Of a stretch of 64,000 nucleotides of DNA, positions 20,808-32,464 are shown in pieces. How positions within the stretch are numbered: the stretch's first letter is position 1; every line of letters starts with the position of its first letter. Source of the DNA: Fomitopsis serialis (taxonomy: Eukaryota > Basidiomycota > Agaricomycetes > Polyporales > Fomitopsidaceae); the NCBI RefSeq assembly GCF_022376445.1, contig NW_025955001.1, forward strand, positions 1 through 64,000, in the 5' to 3' direction. The position numbers and the translations under genes were made by a program. Under the pieces are notes generated by a model. It saw nothing but the letters and a program-made list of their open reading frames with translations. It ran no database searches and was not told where the DNA came from.

Positions 20808-22100
20808 ATGCAAGGCAACGGTGGTGTACGCGAGACAGTGAGCTATATACTAAATAAATTACTGGTGGTGATTGATTGATTGGCTTGGCTAACAGTTGCC
20901 TCGCGACTTGAACTCGTGGCGCTCGCTCGAAACTAAGGAAGAATGGCGCTATGTTTGGGAGGCCGTCCGACCCACTTTCCATGACGCCGGCATTTACGTG
21001 TGGCCATTCGACAGGCTCTACGCAAGAGCTGACACTCGAAACCCAATGCGATCCAATGGGTTTGCCTACGTCACCTCAATGCGTGGAGAATCTTGGACAG
21101 ACCTTCTTCAGAAGTTTACTTGTCATGTACGTTTGTTGCGCGATCAGCTATATTTGCTAATTACCTGGCTACAGAACGAGCTTACGCGCGCCGGATCGAC
21201 CTTGAATGGGGTGCATGTCGTTATACGTGTAGTTGCAATGGGGGACGAAGGGAAGCGCCACCTCGAGATCCTGCGCAAACTAGCTCAGGGCCCACGGAGC
21301 ATGTTCGCCGAGAATCACATTGTCCCTTGTGGCAAGAAGTCGAATTCGAGGACATCACTTTTACCGTCTCGCCGTTCGTGGCCGATAATATGCGTGACTG
21401 CTACGGATTCTGGGCGAAGAACTCTGTCGGCGACATAGTCGATATGATTTTGCAAGCGTTGGAGGTGAATCCGTAACTTGATGCACAGTTTTCTCAGTCC
21501 CGCTCACATAGCATCATAGGCAGTTGCTTTTGTTCATGACCTCGGGATAGTACACAGAGTATGGCGCTCACTTCGTCTGCGTGTTCGTTCTTCTGACAGC
21601 GACCTAGGACCTGTGCAAAGCAAATTACCTCATCCAATGGCATCCCGAGTCTCTAGTGGCAATGCGGGTGCCTCTGTCTCGCCCACGTGCACTCCTGACC
21701 GATTTTGAGACGGCCCACGAATTCCCTTCGGACCTTCCGCCTCAACAGCGCGTGCTGAGTGGGCTGCCATTAGTCGGCTATCAACGCCCAGTTCCTCCGG
21801 AGATGACTTGTGGGAAGCCGTACGACCCGTTCAAAGCAGATATATGGCAGTTGGCGGAGAGCTTTTCTGATTTCCGGGTGGGTCACTTGCAGTCAGTCTG
21901 AACACATTTCATTGACCATCACTTAGGCAACGATTCCTGAGATCGATACCATCCTTGAACAGATGCTCGAATTGGACGTCTCTCTGAGATTGTCTGCAGT
22001 AGATGCTCGTGACAAACTAGCTGCAATCGTTCATAGTATCCCCCCGAGCGCTCTTTTGATCCCCCCGCTGCTGTTGAAGCCTCCGATCCTTGAAACCTGA
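20808..22100 (+). pseudogene. kinase-like copy C, inverted, frameshifted, anchor lost
   Basis: Exons 2-6 are 20896-21126, 21175-21464, 21520-21558, 21608-21877 and 21927-22100. Exon 3 is 290 bases where the four other copies have 291, and the frame is lost at about 21325, where NHIVP should continue with LWQEVEFED. One base is missing. No membrane-helix exon is found upstream; the only candidate first exon is ten codons (20808-20837), against 40-47 in B, D and E. Downstream motifs are kept (VHDLGIVHR, DLCKANYLIQW, LTDFETAHEF, PPEMTCG). It is the only copy on the plus strand and lies directly ahead of reductase copy 2, so an inversion probably accompanied the duplication. Confidence 0.75.
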
Positions 22101-22675
22101 AGCTCGAAACGTATCATCATATAGACGGTCTCTTTTTCTAGGTCAAAATCACTTCTCGGCTTATTTATTGAATAGGGCAGGTGCAGTATGGAAGTGTGGG
22201 CGCAAGAAGCACCCTGATTTGCAGGTGCGTATAGCTCCGTTGGTAGGAACGGCACAAGGAAATGCGTGTTGGGTGATATGACAAGACATTGCAAAATCAG
22301 TACTTGCAGAACTAGGGACAGAATGCTCTGTGCCGAACAGATGTGTTCCGCGAACTCGGTTCATTCGAGGATCATGTCTCTTGATTGCGCCCCCCTGACC
22401 ACACGATACTGACGTTCGCAGGATGACAATACAACGACATGTACTTCCGCCGTCTCTATTGCGTACTACTCTCGCCGAGCTGTACCCAGCCAAGTCAAGC
22501 TCAAGCCCCAAGCATTGTGCAGACACCTGTGCCCCGCTCGCGATTCCGTACGGTGTGATTAATCAGGTGCGTATGAGAATGACATCGGGCGGACACTCCC
22601 CGCCCCGTTGACAGTTCATCACTATGTCCATATCGCGGTCGATGGTCATCCGCAGGAACATCCCATGACTCGGAG
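22101..22675 (+). promoter_or_regulatory. upstream region of reductase copy 2
   Basis: Patches at 22375-22480 and 22585-22605 match the region ahead of reductase copy 1, marking the left limit of that duplication near 22370. No gene is seen. Confidence 0.5.
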
Positions 22676-22682
22676 TATATAA
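22676..22682 (+). promoter_or_regulatory. TATA box of reductase copy 2
   Basis: TATATAA in the context CTCGGAGTATATAACTC lies 77 bases before the ATG at 22759, in almost the same position as ahead of copy 1. Confidence 0.65.
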
Positions 22683-22758
22683 CTCTAAAAGCAGAATCCT
22701 CGAACTCGCCATCGAATCACAAGACTCCAAACATAATATTCAAGTTCTCCTCGACGCC

Positions 22759-24050
22759 ATGTCCGAACACCGAGCACTCTTTCTTCCCGAGAAACAAGCT
22801 CCCTTCGTCGTTAGGTCTGTACCTACGTACAAGCCCGGCCCCGGAGAGCTCTTGATCAAGGTCGAGGCCGCGGCACTGGCACCGGTTGACTGGGCGATCC
22901 AATCTATGGGGATCCTCGTCGAGAAGTATCCAGTGATCCTCGGCTTCGATGCTGCAGGTACCGTCGAGGAAGTCGGCGAGGGCGTCACGAAGTTTAAGAA
23001 GGGCGATAGAGTGTACGGCGCGATTTCCCTTACGCCACATGTAGACTAACAATTTCGTGGATCAACCCGCAGGTTCCAGCAATGCGAGTTCGGAGATGGC
23101 CGCTGTGCTGGCTTCCAGCAGTATGCCCTCACGTCCGAGGACACGACTGCAAAGGTACCGGACAGTGCATCGTCTACAAGGCGTGCCCAACTGACCTGTT
23201 CTTAGATCCCCCATTTTATCACCTTTGACCAAGCCGCCACGATCCCTCTCGCTCTGGCGACCTCCGCCATGGCGCTATACCACGATGGAGTGAACGTATT
23301 CGGCGGTACGTGTAGCCTGACGCCTCCTTGGGAAGAAGGCGGCCACGGCAAGTACCAAGGGCAGCCCACGATTGTCTTCAGCGGCGCCAGCACCGTCGGC
23401 CAAATGAGTAAGACATTCTCCGGGCCGTGCATATCGCAAGCACAGCTGATCGCCGCGTAGCCATCCAGCTACTCAAACTGTCCGGCTTTAGCCCTATTAT
23501 CACCACAGCCTCCCTGAGCAACGCCTCGTTCCTCAAGTCCCTCGGCGCCACACACGTCCTCGACCGCAAGCTACCCGCCGACGCGCTCCGCGCAGAGATC
23601 CGGAAGATCACCCCAGAGCCGTTCAAGACCATCTACGATGCCGTCGGCTCGGAAGAGACACAGAATCTCGGCTACGACCTCCTCGCGCGCGGCGGGGTCC
23701 TCGCGGCGGTGGGGCACAACCTGGTAGCGCCGGAGAAGAAGGTGCCCGAGAAGACGAACTTCTCTGTGTGGGGCGACGTGCATATCCCGCAGAACCGCAA
23801 GCTCGGCGCGAGCCTGTACTCGAAGCTGACGGAGCTGCTCGCGGAGGGCGCGCTGAAGGTATGTGCTCGGCCGTTTGGTCGGCCGTTGCTGGTGTCTCAG
23901 TATTCGGCGGTGGGCTGACGAAGTTGCATGTAGCCAGTCCCGGTTGAGGTCGTCCCCGGCGGCTTGGAGGGAATACCTGCAGGGGTGGAAAAGGTCGGAA
24001 AGGGAGTCAGCTGCGTGAAGCTAGTAGCGCATCCACAGGAGGCCGTGTGA
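22759..24050 (+). CDS. medium-chain reductase (zinc-free enoyl/quinone reductase), copy 2
   Basis: Exons are 22759-23012, 23073-23154, 23206-23407, 23461-23858 and 23934-24050. Every exon length equals that of copy 1, giving 350 residues. The same unusual phase-2 joint after GDRV is needed and reads [23 protein letters not shown]. Replacements relative to copy 1 are scattered (for example [12 protein letters not shown] for GLAPADWAIQAM and IPHFITFDQ for IPDDITFDQ) and no lesion is present. It sits between kinase copies C and D. Both copies appear usable; whether they differ in substrate cannot be seen. Confidence 0.85.
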
Positions 24051-24301
24051 GGAGCTGTGTAGCACCAACAGATACTGTAATCGGGAGAGGACATGTCGCG
24101 TCGAAGTCCTATCAACGAGCCCAACATGAATCAGCAATTATGTGCACGATATCCCTGTGGCGCCTCTGTCTGTATGGAGTACCAGCCAATGTCTAGTGTC
24201 GGTAAATCGGCTCATACGTTGATCCAAACGAGCAAATGTAAGTACTGGGAGCTGAGCCGGTGATTCGCGCATACAACGGCCTGACACTTTCGAGGATGTG
24301 G

Positions 24302-25707
24302 TTAAAAGTCTGGCAGTGGATTCAACAATAATGGCGGGATCAGAAGACCTGTCGGCGGGATGCTGTGTACACCCTCTGCCAATTTGTCACGAGCCTCTGA
24401 CGCGGACAGCCTCAGGGACGTATCCGGTTCGAACATTTGTGCGAGAACCGCATCAATATCAAGGACGGTGGTCTGACCAGCGTCGGTCAACGAGGAATGC
24501 GAGGAACATAAGCCCCGTGCGACGCACCTTGAAGTCGGAGAAACTCTCGGCCAGCTGCCATACATCGGCTTTGTATGGGTCGTACGGTGAACCGGACGCC
24601 AACTCAGGAGGGACGGGTCGCTGATAATCCTCGACAGGGGGGCCGGTCAGCAAGTGCTCCTCAACAGGCTGGTCCGGAGGGAACTCGTGCGCCGTCTCGA
24701 AATCGGTCAAGAATGCACGTGGTCGGGATAGAGGCACCCGCATAGTCGATAGGGATTCGGGATGCCACTGGACCACATAATTTGCCTTGCATAGATCCTT
24801 CGATTCTGTCAGGAGGTGCAGAAGCTTAGAACGTGGGTATCGTACCCTGTGCACTATTCCGAGGCTGTGCACGAAGGCAATTGCCTACCGAATGGTCTTA
24901 GCGCACGCATACAGAATTGAGAACACGCGAGGCACTCACTTCGAGTGCCTGTATGATCATATCAACTATATCTCCGACGGAGTTGTTCGCCCAACGCCCA
25001 TAACATTGATCCATGCTGTAACCAACGTATGGCGAGATTATGAAGATGATGTCGTCCAACTGCACCTCTTTCCAGAGAGGCACAACATGGTTATTCGTCA
25101 TCAAACTGATCGTGCCGCGGGCCAACTTGCGCAGAATTTCCACATGCTTTTTACCCTCGTTTCCTATGGCCGCAACGCGAATCACCACATTCAGCCCACC
25201 TGTAGTCGATCCTCCCCAGGTCAGCTCATTCTGTCGTGCATTGCATACTGAGTGAATACATGAAACTTTCTACACCGAGACTCACATGGCAATTGAACCT
25301 CCTGAGGTTTTGAGACCATGCTTCGCCACGGACTGGTGTTACGTAGGCAAATCCATTCGATACATCGGTCTGTTCCGGATTAGCTCTTGAGCTGGCTCCG
25401 TCGTATGTCCACAGACAGATGCCAGCGTCATGAAGAGTGGGCCGGACGGCCTCCCAGACGAGGACAGTTTCCGCTCCGTCGAGCAAGCGCCACGTATCCA
25501 AGTCGCGTGGAAACTTCTTGTTGACCTCAGAAAGATCAGAATTGAAAGACGTCCCACGAGAAATAACACGTTACGCACGCATTGTACAGAGCCTCTGCCA
25601 CGGATCCAGGCCCGGAAGAGCCGTACAGTCACAGCTACTGTGGCGACACCAGCAAGTGCCGCAACAGCGGCGGTTGTAAACTTGTTAGCAGATTGAGCCG
25701 TATGCAT
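24302..25707 (-). CDS. membrane-anchored protein-kinase-like protein, copy D
   Basis: Six exons: 25588-25707, 25286-25513, 24940-25230, 24846-24884, 24528-24797 and 24302-24472, giving 372 residues. The first exon encodes an N-terminal helix (FTTAAVAALAGVATVAVTV) and a basic stretch (RAWIRGRG). Kinase-like motifs follow: VVIRVAAIGNEGKKH, HVEILRKLARG, VHSLGIVHR, DLCKANYVVQWHPES, LTDFETAHEF, PPELASG and KADVWQLAESFSDF. It faces reductase copy 2 tail-to-tail with about 250 bases between stops. It looks intact. Confidence 0.8.
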
Positions 25708-26619
25708 GTATGCAGTGATCTACCGCAAGTATGTTCCACCAAAATGCAAGACGAACCCAAGAGGATTCTGAGGAATGATAGCTGCGGTCGCGCGACGCGC
25801 TCGAATGCGGTTGGGTTTGGTGCATCATGTGATCGTGTCTAATCTATTCGTCCCCCTCGATCGAGCGACGAGCGTATGTACATGCCGACTCAGTGACAGC
25901 ACCGTACCGCTCGGGGAAACACAACTGCGAAGGTACGAAACAGTATTGCCTCAGCAAGTCATATCATCTTCTTAGTTACCCGATAACATTACTTACCTGT
26001 GACCAGACTGCCGCGATCAGGCTCCCGTCCACCAAGTTGGCACTGTCAGTCCTCTGGCTTATTTGCCTTTGATCACAACACTGCGAGGTGGCCCCTCAAT
26101 CTTGAGGACTAATTGTCGATTCAAGTCGGTTTATCATTTGTTATTTACACTGATCCGAAGTCATGAGGGCAGGTCAGGCCCCGGGACGACTTCGCAAAGC
26201 TGACTCGGAGTTGTGGCCAGTCGCGCCCGGCACCAGTGGTGTACCGGGGTCTGCGGCGAAAATCCGCGCCTGTGAGTAGGACAACTTGAAGAGGTGTGAA
26301 TTCAGTAGTAAGTACAGGTGTAAGACATTGGTAACCGGTGATACAGTTGTTACATAGGAAACACCGTATCAACCATATGCTATAAGCAAGATGTTGCTGC
26401 TCATGACCCTGCTTCCAGAGGCTTTCCCTACGCCGGCGGCCTCGCGCTCACAATTTTGCTTGAAATTGCGGTTCAGATATCGCATAGAGCATGAAGAACT
26501 AGCAGCGACTCACTTTACCATGCGGCACTGGGTACTGCGGAAAGCCATTCGATCGCCATTACCGAATTCCAGTAGGAGCCTGGGCTGTGTATTCTGTGAG
26601 CTCTAATTCGACCCCGTCA
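25708..26619. other. gene-free stretch upstream of kinase copy D
   Basis: No gene recognised on either strand; frames are short and their residue composition is not protein-like. Confidence 0.35.
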
Positions 26620-27000
26620 TGATGGTGAGTACTACGTACACCTGTGACGCTTTCAATAGGCGCGACGAGCCTTCCAACAGCTGTGGTTCCTATAACTTCA
26701 TAGTTGCCCTGCCAGTGACATACGCGCGATCAGCACTTCGAAAACAATTTGACGTGGTAATGAAAACCCTACACGGATCCTGATGTTAGGTATAGCACTG
26801 ATACCTGGTGTTGACATTGTGTGGCGTGCAGTAGTTTCGGATATCTGTTGACCTGGAGTTAAGACTGAACTGAGGGCTGACAAGAACAGGGGAAACACGT
26901 ACGGATGATTGGATGAAGTTTCTATTATCGCGCTGCACGATAGCAGAAGACAATTGGGAGAGGGGGAGGCTGGCGGGGTCAGTGCAGGAAATGAACCTCT
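26620..27000 (-). pseudogene. decayed gene, family D copy 3
   Basis: On minus, an exon after a CAG acceptor aligns base by base, with gaps, to the FNSGNANRYQQPLGG exon of the first copy. A following exon reads GNYEVIGTTAVGRLVAPIES, matching GKYRVTLSDGTTGVGVLVTPIES. The frame is broken at the first of these. It lies between kinase copies D and E. Confidence 0.35.
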
Positions 27001-27376
27001 TATATATGTCTATAGGTACCAGATGGATCATACCTCCTCCTCGACGCACCATGGACGCCACACAGAAGGTCTATGGATCTTGCATCGTATTGGGCGAAGA
27101 CCTCCACATCCGCACACCGGCGCTCTGGCCCCTGCCGGCGGTGCCCCCATGTCAAGTCATTGTGGGGGCACACTTCTAGTACTTGGATGACATGATCTAG
27201 ATGGATGCTGGTAGAGAAGATTGTCGTCAGATCCCGGGCGCAGTTACCGGTGGTGAACAACCTGAATTGGCAACCTGGACTGAAAGCATTGCTATCCGAA
27301 TGGAGACATTGAGTACACACATTTCGAAATATCTATCATTACATTGCAGCCCACGGAAAATGTGCCAAATTGTTCG

Positions 27377-28784
27377 TTAAAAGGCATCAGAAGATTGCAA
27401 GACGAAAGGCGGAATCAGCAGAGTAGTCGCAGGCATGCCATGTACAACCGCTGCCAGCTGGTCCCGAGCCTCTGCCGCAGACAGTCTGCGGGAGACGTCT
27501 GCTTCCAGCATCTGCTCTAGTATTGCATCGATTTCTGCGACCGTCGTCTGTCGAGCATCAGTTATCAACGTGACAAATAAAGAGATAAGTCGCACCTTGA
27601 AATCTGAGAAGCTGTTGGCGAGCTGCCAAATATCGGCTTTGAACGGATCATATGGCGTCCCGGAGGCTACCTCTGGTGGAAGGAGACGTTGGTAGTCTTT
27701 CATGGGATGCCCGGTCAACAAGCGCTGCTCAACGGGGAGTTCGGGCGGGAACTCGATGGCCGTCTCAAAGTCGATCAAAAAAGCGCGGGGGCGACAGAGA
27801 GGAAGTCGCATGGTCAATAATGATTCTGGATGCCATTGGACGACATAGTTCACTTTGCACAGATCCTTCGCAGACGTCAGAACCAGCCGAACTTCGGACA
27901 AAGTCAATAGCATACCCTGTGTACTATGCCGAGTTCATGTACGAAGACAATGGCCTGAGATGTCGTTTTGTCAGACACGACGTGCAAGCTGCTGAGACTG
28001 AGTACTTACCTCGAGTGACTGTAAAATCATATCAACAATATCCCCGACAGAATTCTTCGCCCATGCACCGTAACAGTCGTTCATGCTGTGAGCAACGTAC
28101 GGTGAAACAGTGAAGGTTATGTCGTCCAAGTGAACCTCCTTCCAGAGCGGGACGACATGGTTCTCCGTAAGTAGGCTCCTCGTGCCGCGAGCAAGCTTGC
28201 GTAGGATCTTGAGATGCTGTTGGCCCTCATTCCCCATAGCTGCTACGCGTAAGACAACATGCAATCCATCCGAAGTTGTACCGCCTCGTGTGAGTTCATT
28301 CTGGCATTCATTGATCAGTTAACACGATAACTCCTGGCGAAGCAATACTGACGTAGCAGTTGAACTTTTGGAGATATGCTGCCCGTTCATCACCACGTAC
28401 TGGGGTCACGTATGCAAATCCATTGCAACGAATTACTCCTCGAGGATCAGCCCTGGAGTAGACCCCGTCGTACGGCCATAGATAAATGCCGGCTTCAGAG
28501 AAAGTGGGTCTGGCGACTTCCCAAATGCGCTCACATTCTTCGTCTTCGACGGGCGCACGCCAGGTCTGTAAGTCACGGGGCAACTGAACGCTATACTCAG
28601 CAACTCGAGCACAGGCATACAGAATGCTTTAGGAGGGACATACAGTATCACGAACCTCGCGCTCAGTCTGTTTGTGGCGCCGTTTGCTGCCCCAAGACAG
28701 AAAGAGCCTCATCGAGAGAGCTACGGTGGCGAGGCCAGCGAATGCTACCGCAGCGGTCGAAATCCTACCGGTAAACAAAGCCAT
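27377..28784 (-). CDS. membrane-anchored protein-kinase-like protein, copy E
   Basis: Six exons: 28644-28784, 28353-28583, 28010-28300, 27916-27954, 27596-27865 and 27377-27547, giving 380 residues. I chose ATG 28784 because the membrane helix (TAAVAFAGLATVALSMRLF) follows directly; an upstream in-frame extension exists. Motifs are VVLRVAAMGNEGQQH (Arg at beta-3), HLKILRKLARG (Lys where an acidic alpha-C residue is found in B and D), VHELGIVHR, DLCKVNYVVQWHPES, LIDFETAIEF, PPEVASG and KADIWQLANSFSDF. The gene looks intact. Confidence 0.8.
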
Positions 28785-29009
28785 CGAATAGGGAATCTTG
28801 CCAGCTGTTCCGAAGGCCTGACGCGCGAATACCTCAGGTAGGGAGAATTTGCTTGTTGTCAAGAGGAAGCTCCGAGTCGTAGTAGTACTACGTGGACGAT
28901 GGACCACACATGCGACACGCGAAGGGGAAGCACAGCCAAAGGCGCATGGGCAGTGAGCACGTCAGCCAGTGATTGATGTTATGTGGGTTAGTGCACTAGA
29001 AGCACTAGG

Positions 29010-30650
29010 TGATATGTGGGTTCGAGTCGAGACCAAGTCGAGCGTAAGTACTGCCGCTCAGTGCCACATCCTAATCGAGATGCCGGCGCTTTGAGGACCG
29101 GAACGGGAGGAGGAGCATATCACTGGCCGTACACTCGTTCTGTCGAGTTCTGTCATCATACAGTGTATCGTGAATCTGTTTATTATTCAGTGTTACATAA
29201 GTGGCTATGTCCACCTTGGATTAGGCTTGGGCGCAGAACTGTTGGAGACGACTCAAAGACGACTGCGACGGGACGCCTCCCGCCAGGACAAATGGAAGGA
29301 GTGGCAGTGATTCTGACGGAGCAAGGAGTCACACTTTGGCATACATGTATACAGAACACCTACGTGATATCACGACGAAGTCGGTGGCAGTCCCAAAACC
29401 TAGCCATTTTCGCTGCGTTGACGGGGTGAACAAGGGCTGCCTGAGATTCCTTGCTATGACACAACTTCATAATGTGTCGTACGCACCCAACATCGAAAGC
29501 CTCGCGTGTGCCGATTGGGATGTCCGCCGATGAAGCACCTCAACCCCTTTTCGCAGACTGACGGGTCCACGGCGCCCAATGGCCCACGCTCGTTCATACA
29601 TGGCATCTCGCCCCGCAAGCCTATCGTGAATCGTGATCAGCGCAACATGCTTTCGGAAGGAGCCGTTGCGATGGAACACTTACCCGTAGAAGTTCTTACA
29701 AACAATCGACCGAATTCGTACGGAAGAACGGCGTGGTCTCTTGTCATAGATGGCCCTGTGCGTACTTCGAGAACCCACACACTGCCCAAGCACCGGGACG
29801 GCGTGCCTCGTGGAACATGCGTCGACGACCTGCGCATACTCGGGGCAGAGAGGTAGCATCGGAGCCGATTTGAGTCAATCTGTCCTGTCGGAGGCAATGG
29901 CCCTGGGAGACATGTCATCTTTTATCGGAAGTGCTTCATGAGGCGGTGCCCGGCGGATACAGCAGGTAAGCCAAATGTCAAGTTGTACGACGCCACGGAA
30001 GGCACAGTGGAAGCACATACACAGCGTGTTCTCTGTGTCCGACTCTAGATCAATTCGGTCAAGCAAAATGCGTCGTAGTCCCGGGTCAAATCCGTGAATT
30101 CGCAAAGCATGAGTCGTCGCAGATACCGCTCGCTATGTCGCTGAGTTTTCATAGACGTTCGCTAGCTCTCGCAGACATAACAATCCCCACAGTACGGATT
30201 AGCAGCGTGAGGTTGCGTCGCACAGTGACTCACAGCTAGCAATTCGATTTGTTTGTACATGCTGCGGCATACGTGGTGGCAGTATGTGAAGATGCAGGAC
30301 TCCTGCTAGTGCGGCAATATGGTCCTGGATGACCGCGCCCTAATCAGAAGTTGTTAATAATCGGCGACAGTGCTCGAGACGTATGATTAGATGGGAACGC
30401 ACCTACTTCACCGCACTGTTCTGTACTGGCATATCAGGTCTTGGCTGAGCTCGACAAAATGGACAGCCATTCCGGGTTCGCGTTCATTGACCGCACTGAC
30501 GTTAGCGTTGCGGCGCCACGTGCACTCCGAGTCCAGCAATTTGGACAAGATTGCAGTCCCGTTGAGACCTGGGTATTTAGTTTGCGCGAGCGAGGTACTT
30601 ACGGGACCTCCGAGTCACACGTATGTAACTTAGCGATATCTAGTCAAGGA
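29010..30650. repeat. degenerate duplicated block, partner of 19030-20650
   Basis: This is the second copy of the block at 19.0-20.6 kb, with patches in the same order and orientation. On minus, 29470-29860 is a relic of the same unknown gene as 19400-19870. Both blocks lie upstream of a kinase-like gene (copies E and B), so a unit of kinase plus flank was probably duplicated. No intact gene was found. Confidence 0.5.
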
Positions 30651-31013
30651 TCTGCAGAAAGCAACGAGGTATTGGCAGCGTTGGGAGTGGCTGCGAAAGT
30701 GGTTGCCAGTGAGCGATGTTGTGGCTGTTGTGAACGCGTAGATCGCCCGGGCGCCTGTCTCCTTCGTCTCGTTTTGTCTTCGCTCTCCCGCCCTCGCTGT
30801 CATTTTTGGTACGGTATGCTCAGCGACACCTACATACCGAACCGTCAACAAGACGATGATGGTTGCTGCACGGACCAGCGAACTTACTCGCCTATGTACT
30901 TACTATGATTCGATGCTATTCAAAGCAAGCAAGTAGCGCATCATCGTGACGTATAGTCTCCAACAACGCCGGAGACCAACTGGAGACAAGCCGAAAGTCT
31001 GTACGTCGAACGC

Positions 31014-31019
31014 ATATAA
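31014..31019 (+). promoter_or_regulatory. TATA-like element of the ComA-like gene
   Basis: ATATAA occurs 66 bases ahead of the ATG at 31085, the spacing seen for the other TATA boxes in this window. Confidence 0.4.
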
Positions 31020-31084
31020 CTGGTCTGACCCTCTCGCGGCGTAGCTTACAACTTATCTTCAGACATACACTCGAGCAAGACACG

Positions 31085-32244
31085 ATGCTCATCCAGACGC
31101 TACTCCGCCGCACCGTTCCCTGCATCCGCAACACACACCGCGGCCTGTCTTCCACCGCTCCCCGACTGACATCTCTACCCTACTCTTTCCTTCCAGCCAA
31201 CTCTCTCGACCCGAAGCCGCGTACCAAGGGTCTTACGGAGATTCGCGGTCCATACTACGCGCCAGTCACGAAGACGTATCTCGACGAGCTGCTCAGCGAC
31301 TGGGGAGACTACGTCGATGGCATCAAGTTTGCAGGCGGCGCGTTCTCGCTCATGCCGGAGGAGAGGTTAAAGGGGCTCATCGAGACCGCACACAAGCACA
31401 GTGAGTACCGTCTCTGAGTCGACTGTATCTGCACTCGAGCTGTGTTTGCACGCGCGTCCTGCAGACTGTTATGTGAGCACCGGCGGCTTCATCGAACGCG
31501 TCCTGTCCTCTTCCGGCGGTAACAAGGACGTCATCTCAAAATACCTCACGACCTGCAAGAACATGGGGTGACTATCCTCCGGTCAACGTTCCCCACCATG
31601 ATTTCACAGTTGATGTCATAGCTTCGACGTGCTCGAGCTCTCGTCCGGCTTCCTGTCCATCCCTACTGAAGACTGGGCTTCCCTCGTGGAGTTCACGGCC
31701 GCCCACGGACTGAAGCCGAAGCCCGAGGTCGGCATCCAATGGGGCGCAGGCGGCGACGCGAGCGTCGAGGAGCTCGAGTCCGCCGGCACGCGTGACCCCA
31801 AGTGGCTTATCGACCGCGCTAACACGTTCCTCCAAGCCGGTGCATACGTACGTCGCACATCCTCCTTCAGAACGACGACACTCACCGTCGCCGTCGCAGA
31901 TGATCATGATCGAGAGCGAGGGCATCACGGAGAACGTGAAGGCATGGCGGACGGACGTGATCTCGGCGGTGACGTCCGCGCTGCCGCGGGACAAGATCAT
32001 GTTCGAGGCGGCGGAGCCGGATGTGTTCGCGTACCACATCCAGAACCAGGGCGCGCGCGCGAACCTGTTCATTGACCACTCACAGATCGTGCAGCTCGCA
32101 TGCCTCCGGCGCGGGATATGGGGCACGGGCAGCACGTTCGCGCGCGTCGTGACATTTGACGGCTCGCAGGATTCTGGGAAGGCCGGGAGCGGGGCCACCG
32201 AGGGTACGAGCGGTGGCCAGAAGCCGGTCATACCGTCCGCGTGA
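31085..32244 (+). CDS. phosphosulfolactate synthase family protein (ComA / HSA32-like)
   Basis: Four exons: 31085-31400, 31465-31567, 31622-31847 and 31900-32244, giving 329 residues. The first ~45 residues are Arg/Ser/Thr-rich with few acids (LLRRTVPCIRNTHRGLSST), compatible with a mitochondrial presequence. The barrel then shows GLTEIRGPYYAP, DGIKFAGGAFSLMP, YVSTGGFIERVL, DVLELSSGF, KPEVGIQWGAGG, MIMIESEGI, DKIMFEAAEP and GTGSTFARVV, the pattern of the (2R)-phospho-3-sulfolactate synthase family. Archaeal members make coenzyme M precursors from phosphoenolpyruvate and sulfite; plant HSA32 members act in heat-stress memory. The role in fungi is not established, so the reaction is not assigned here. 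Confidence 0.85.
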
Positions 32245-32464
32245 GGTGATGGAAGACGACGAAGTCAATGGTAAACCTGTATATTAGCGACCTTGTTCAC
32301 TGACGTTCTCGTAGTGCTGAGCCGGGTGTACTGGTATCAATCAGCTACACGTCTGTTGTTCAACACATGGGTTAGCGAAAGCACGACGGCATTGCATTGA
32401 CGTTCAACGGGTTACATGGCAAGACGACAGCTATCGAAAGGACCTTGGGAGACATATCCAAAAG

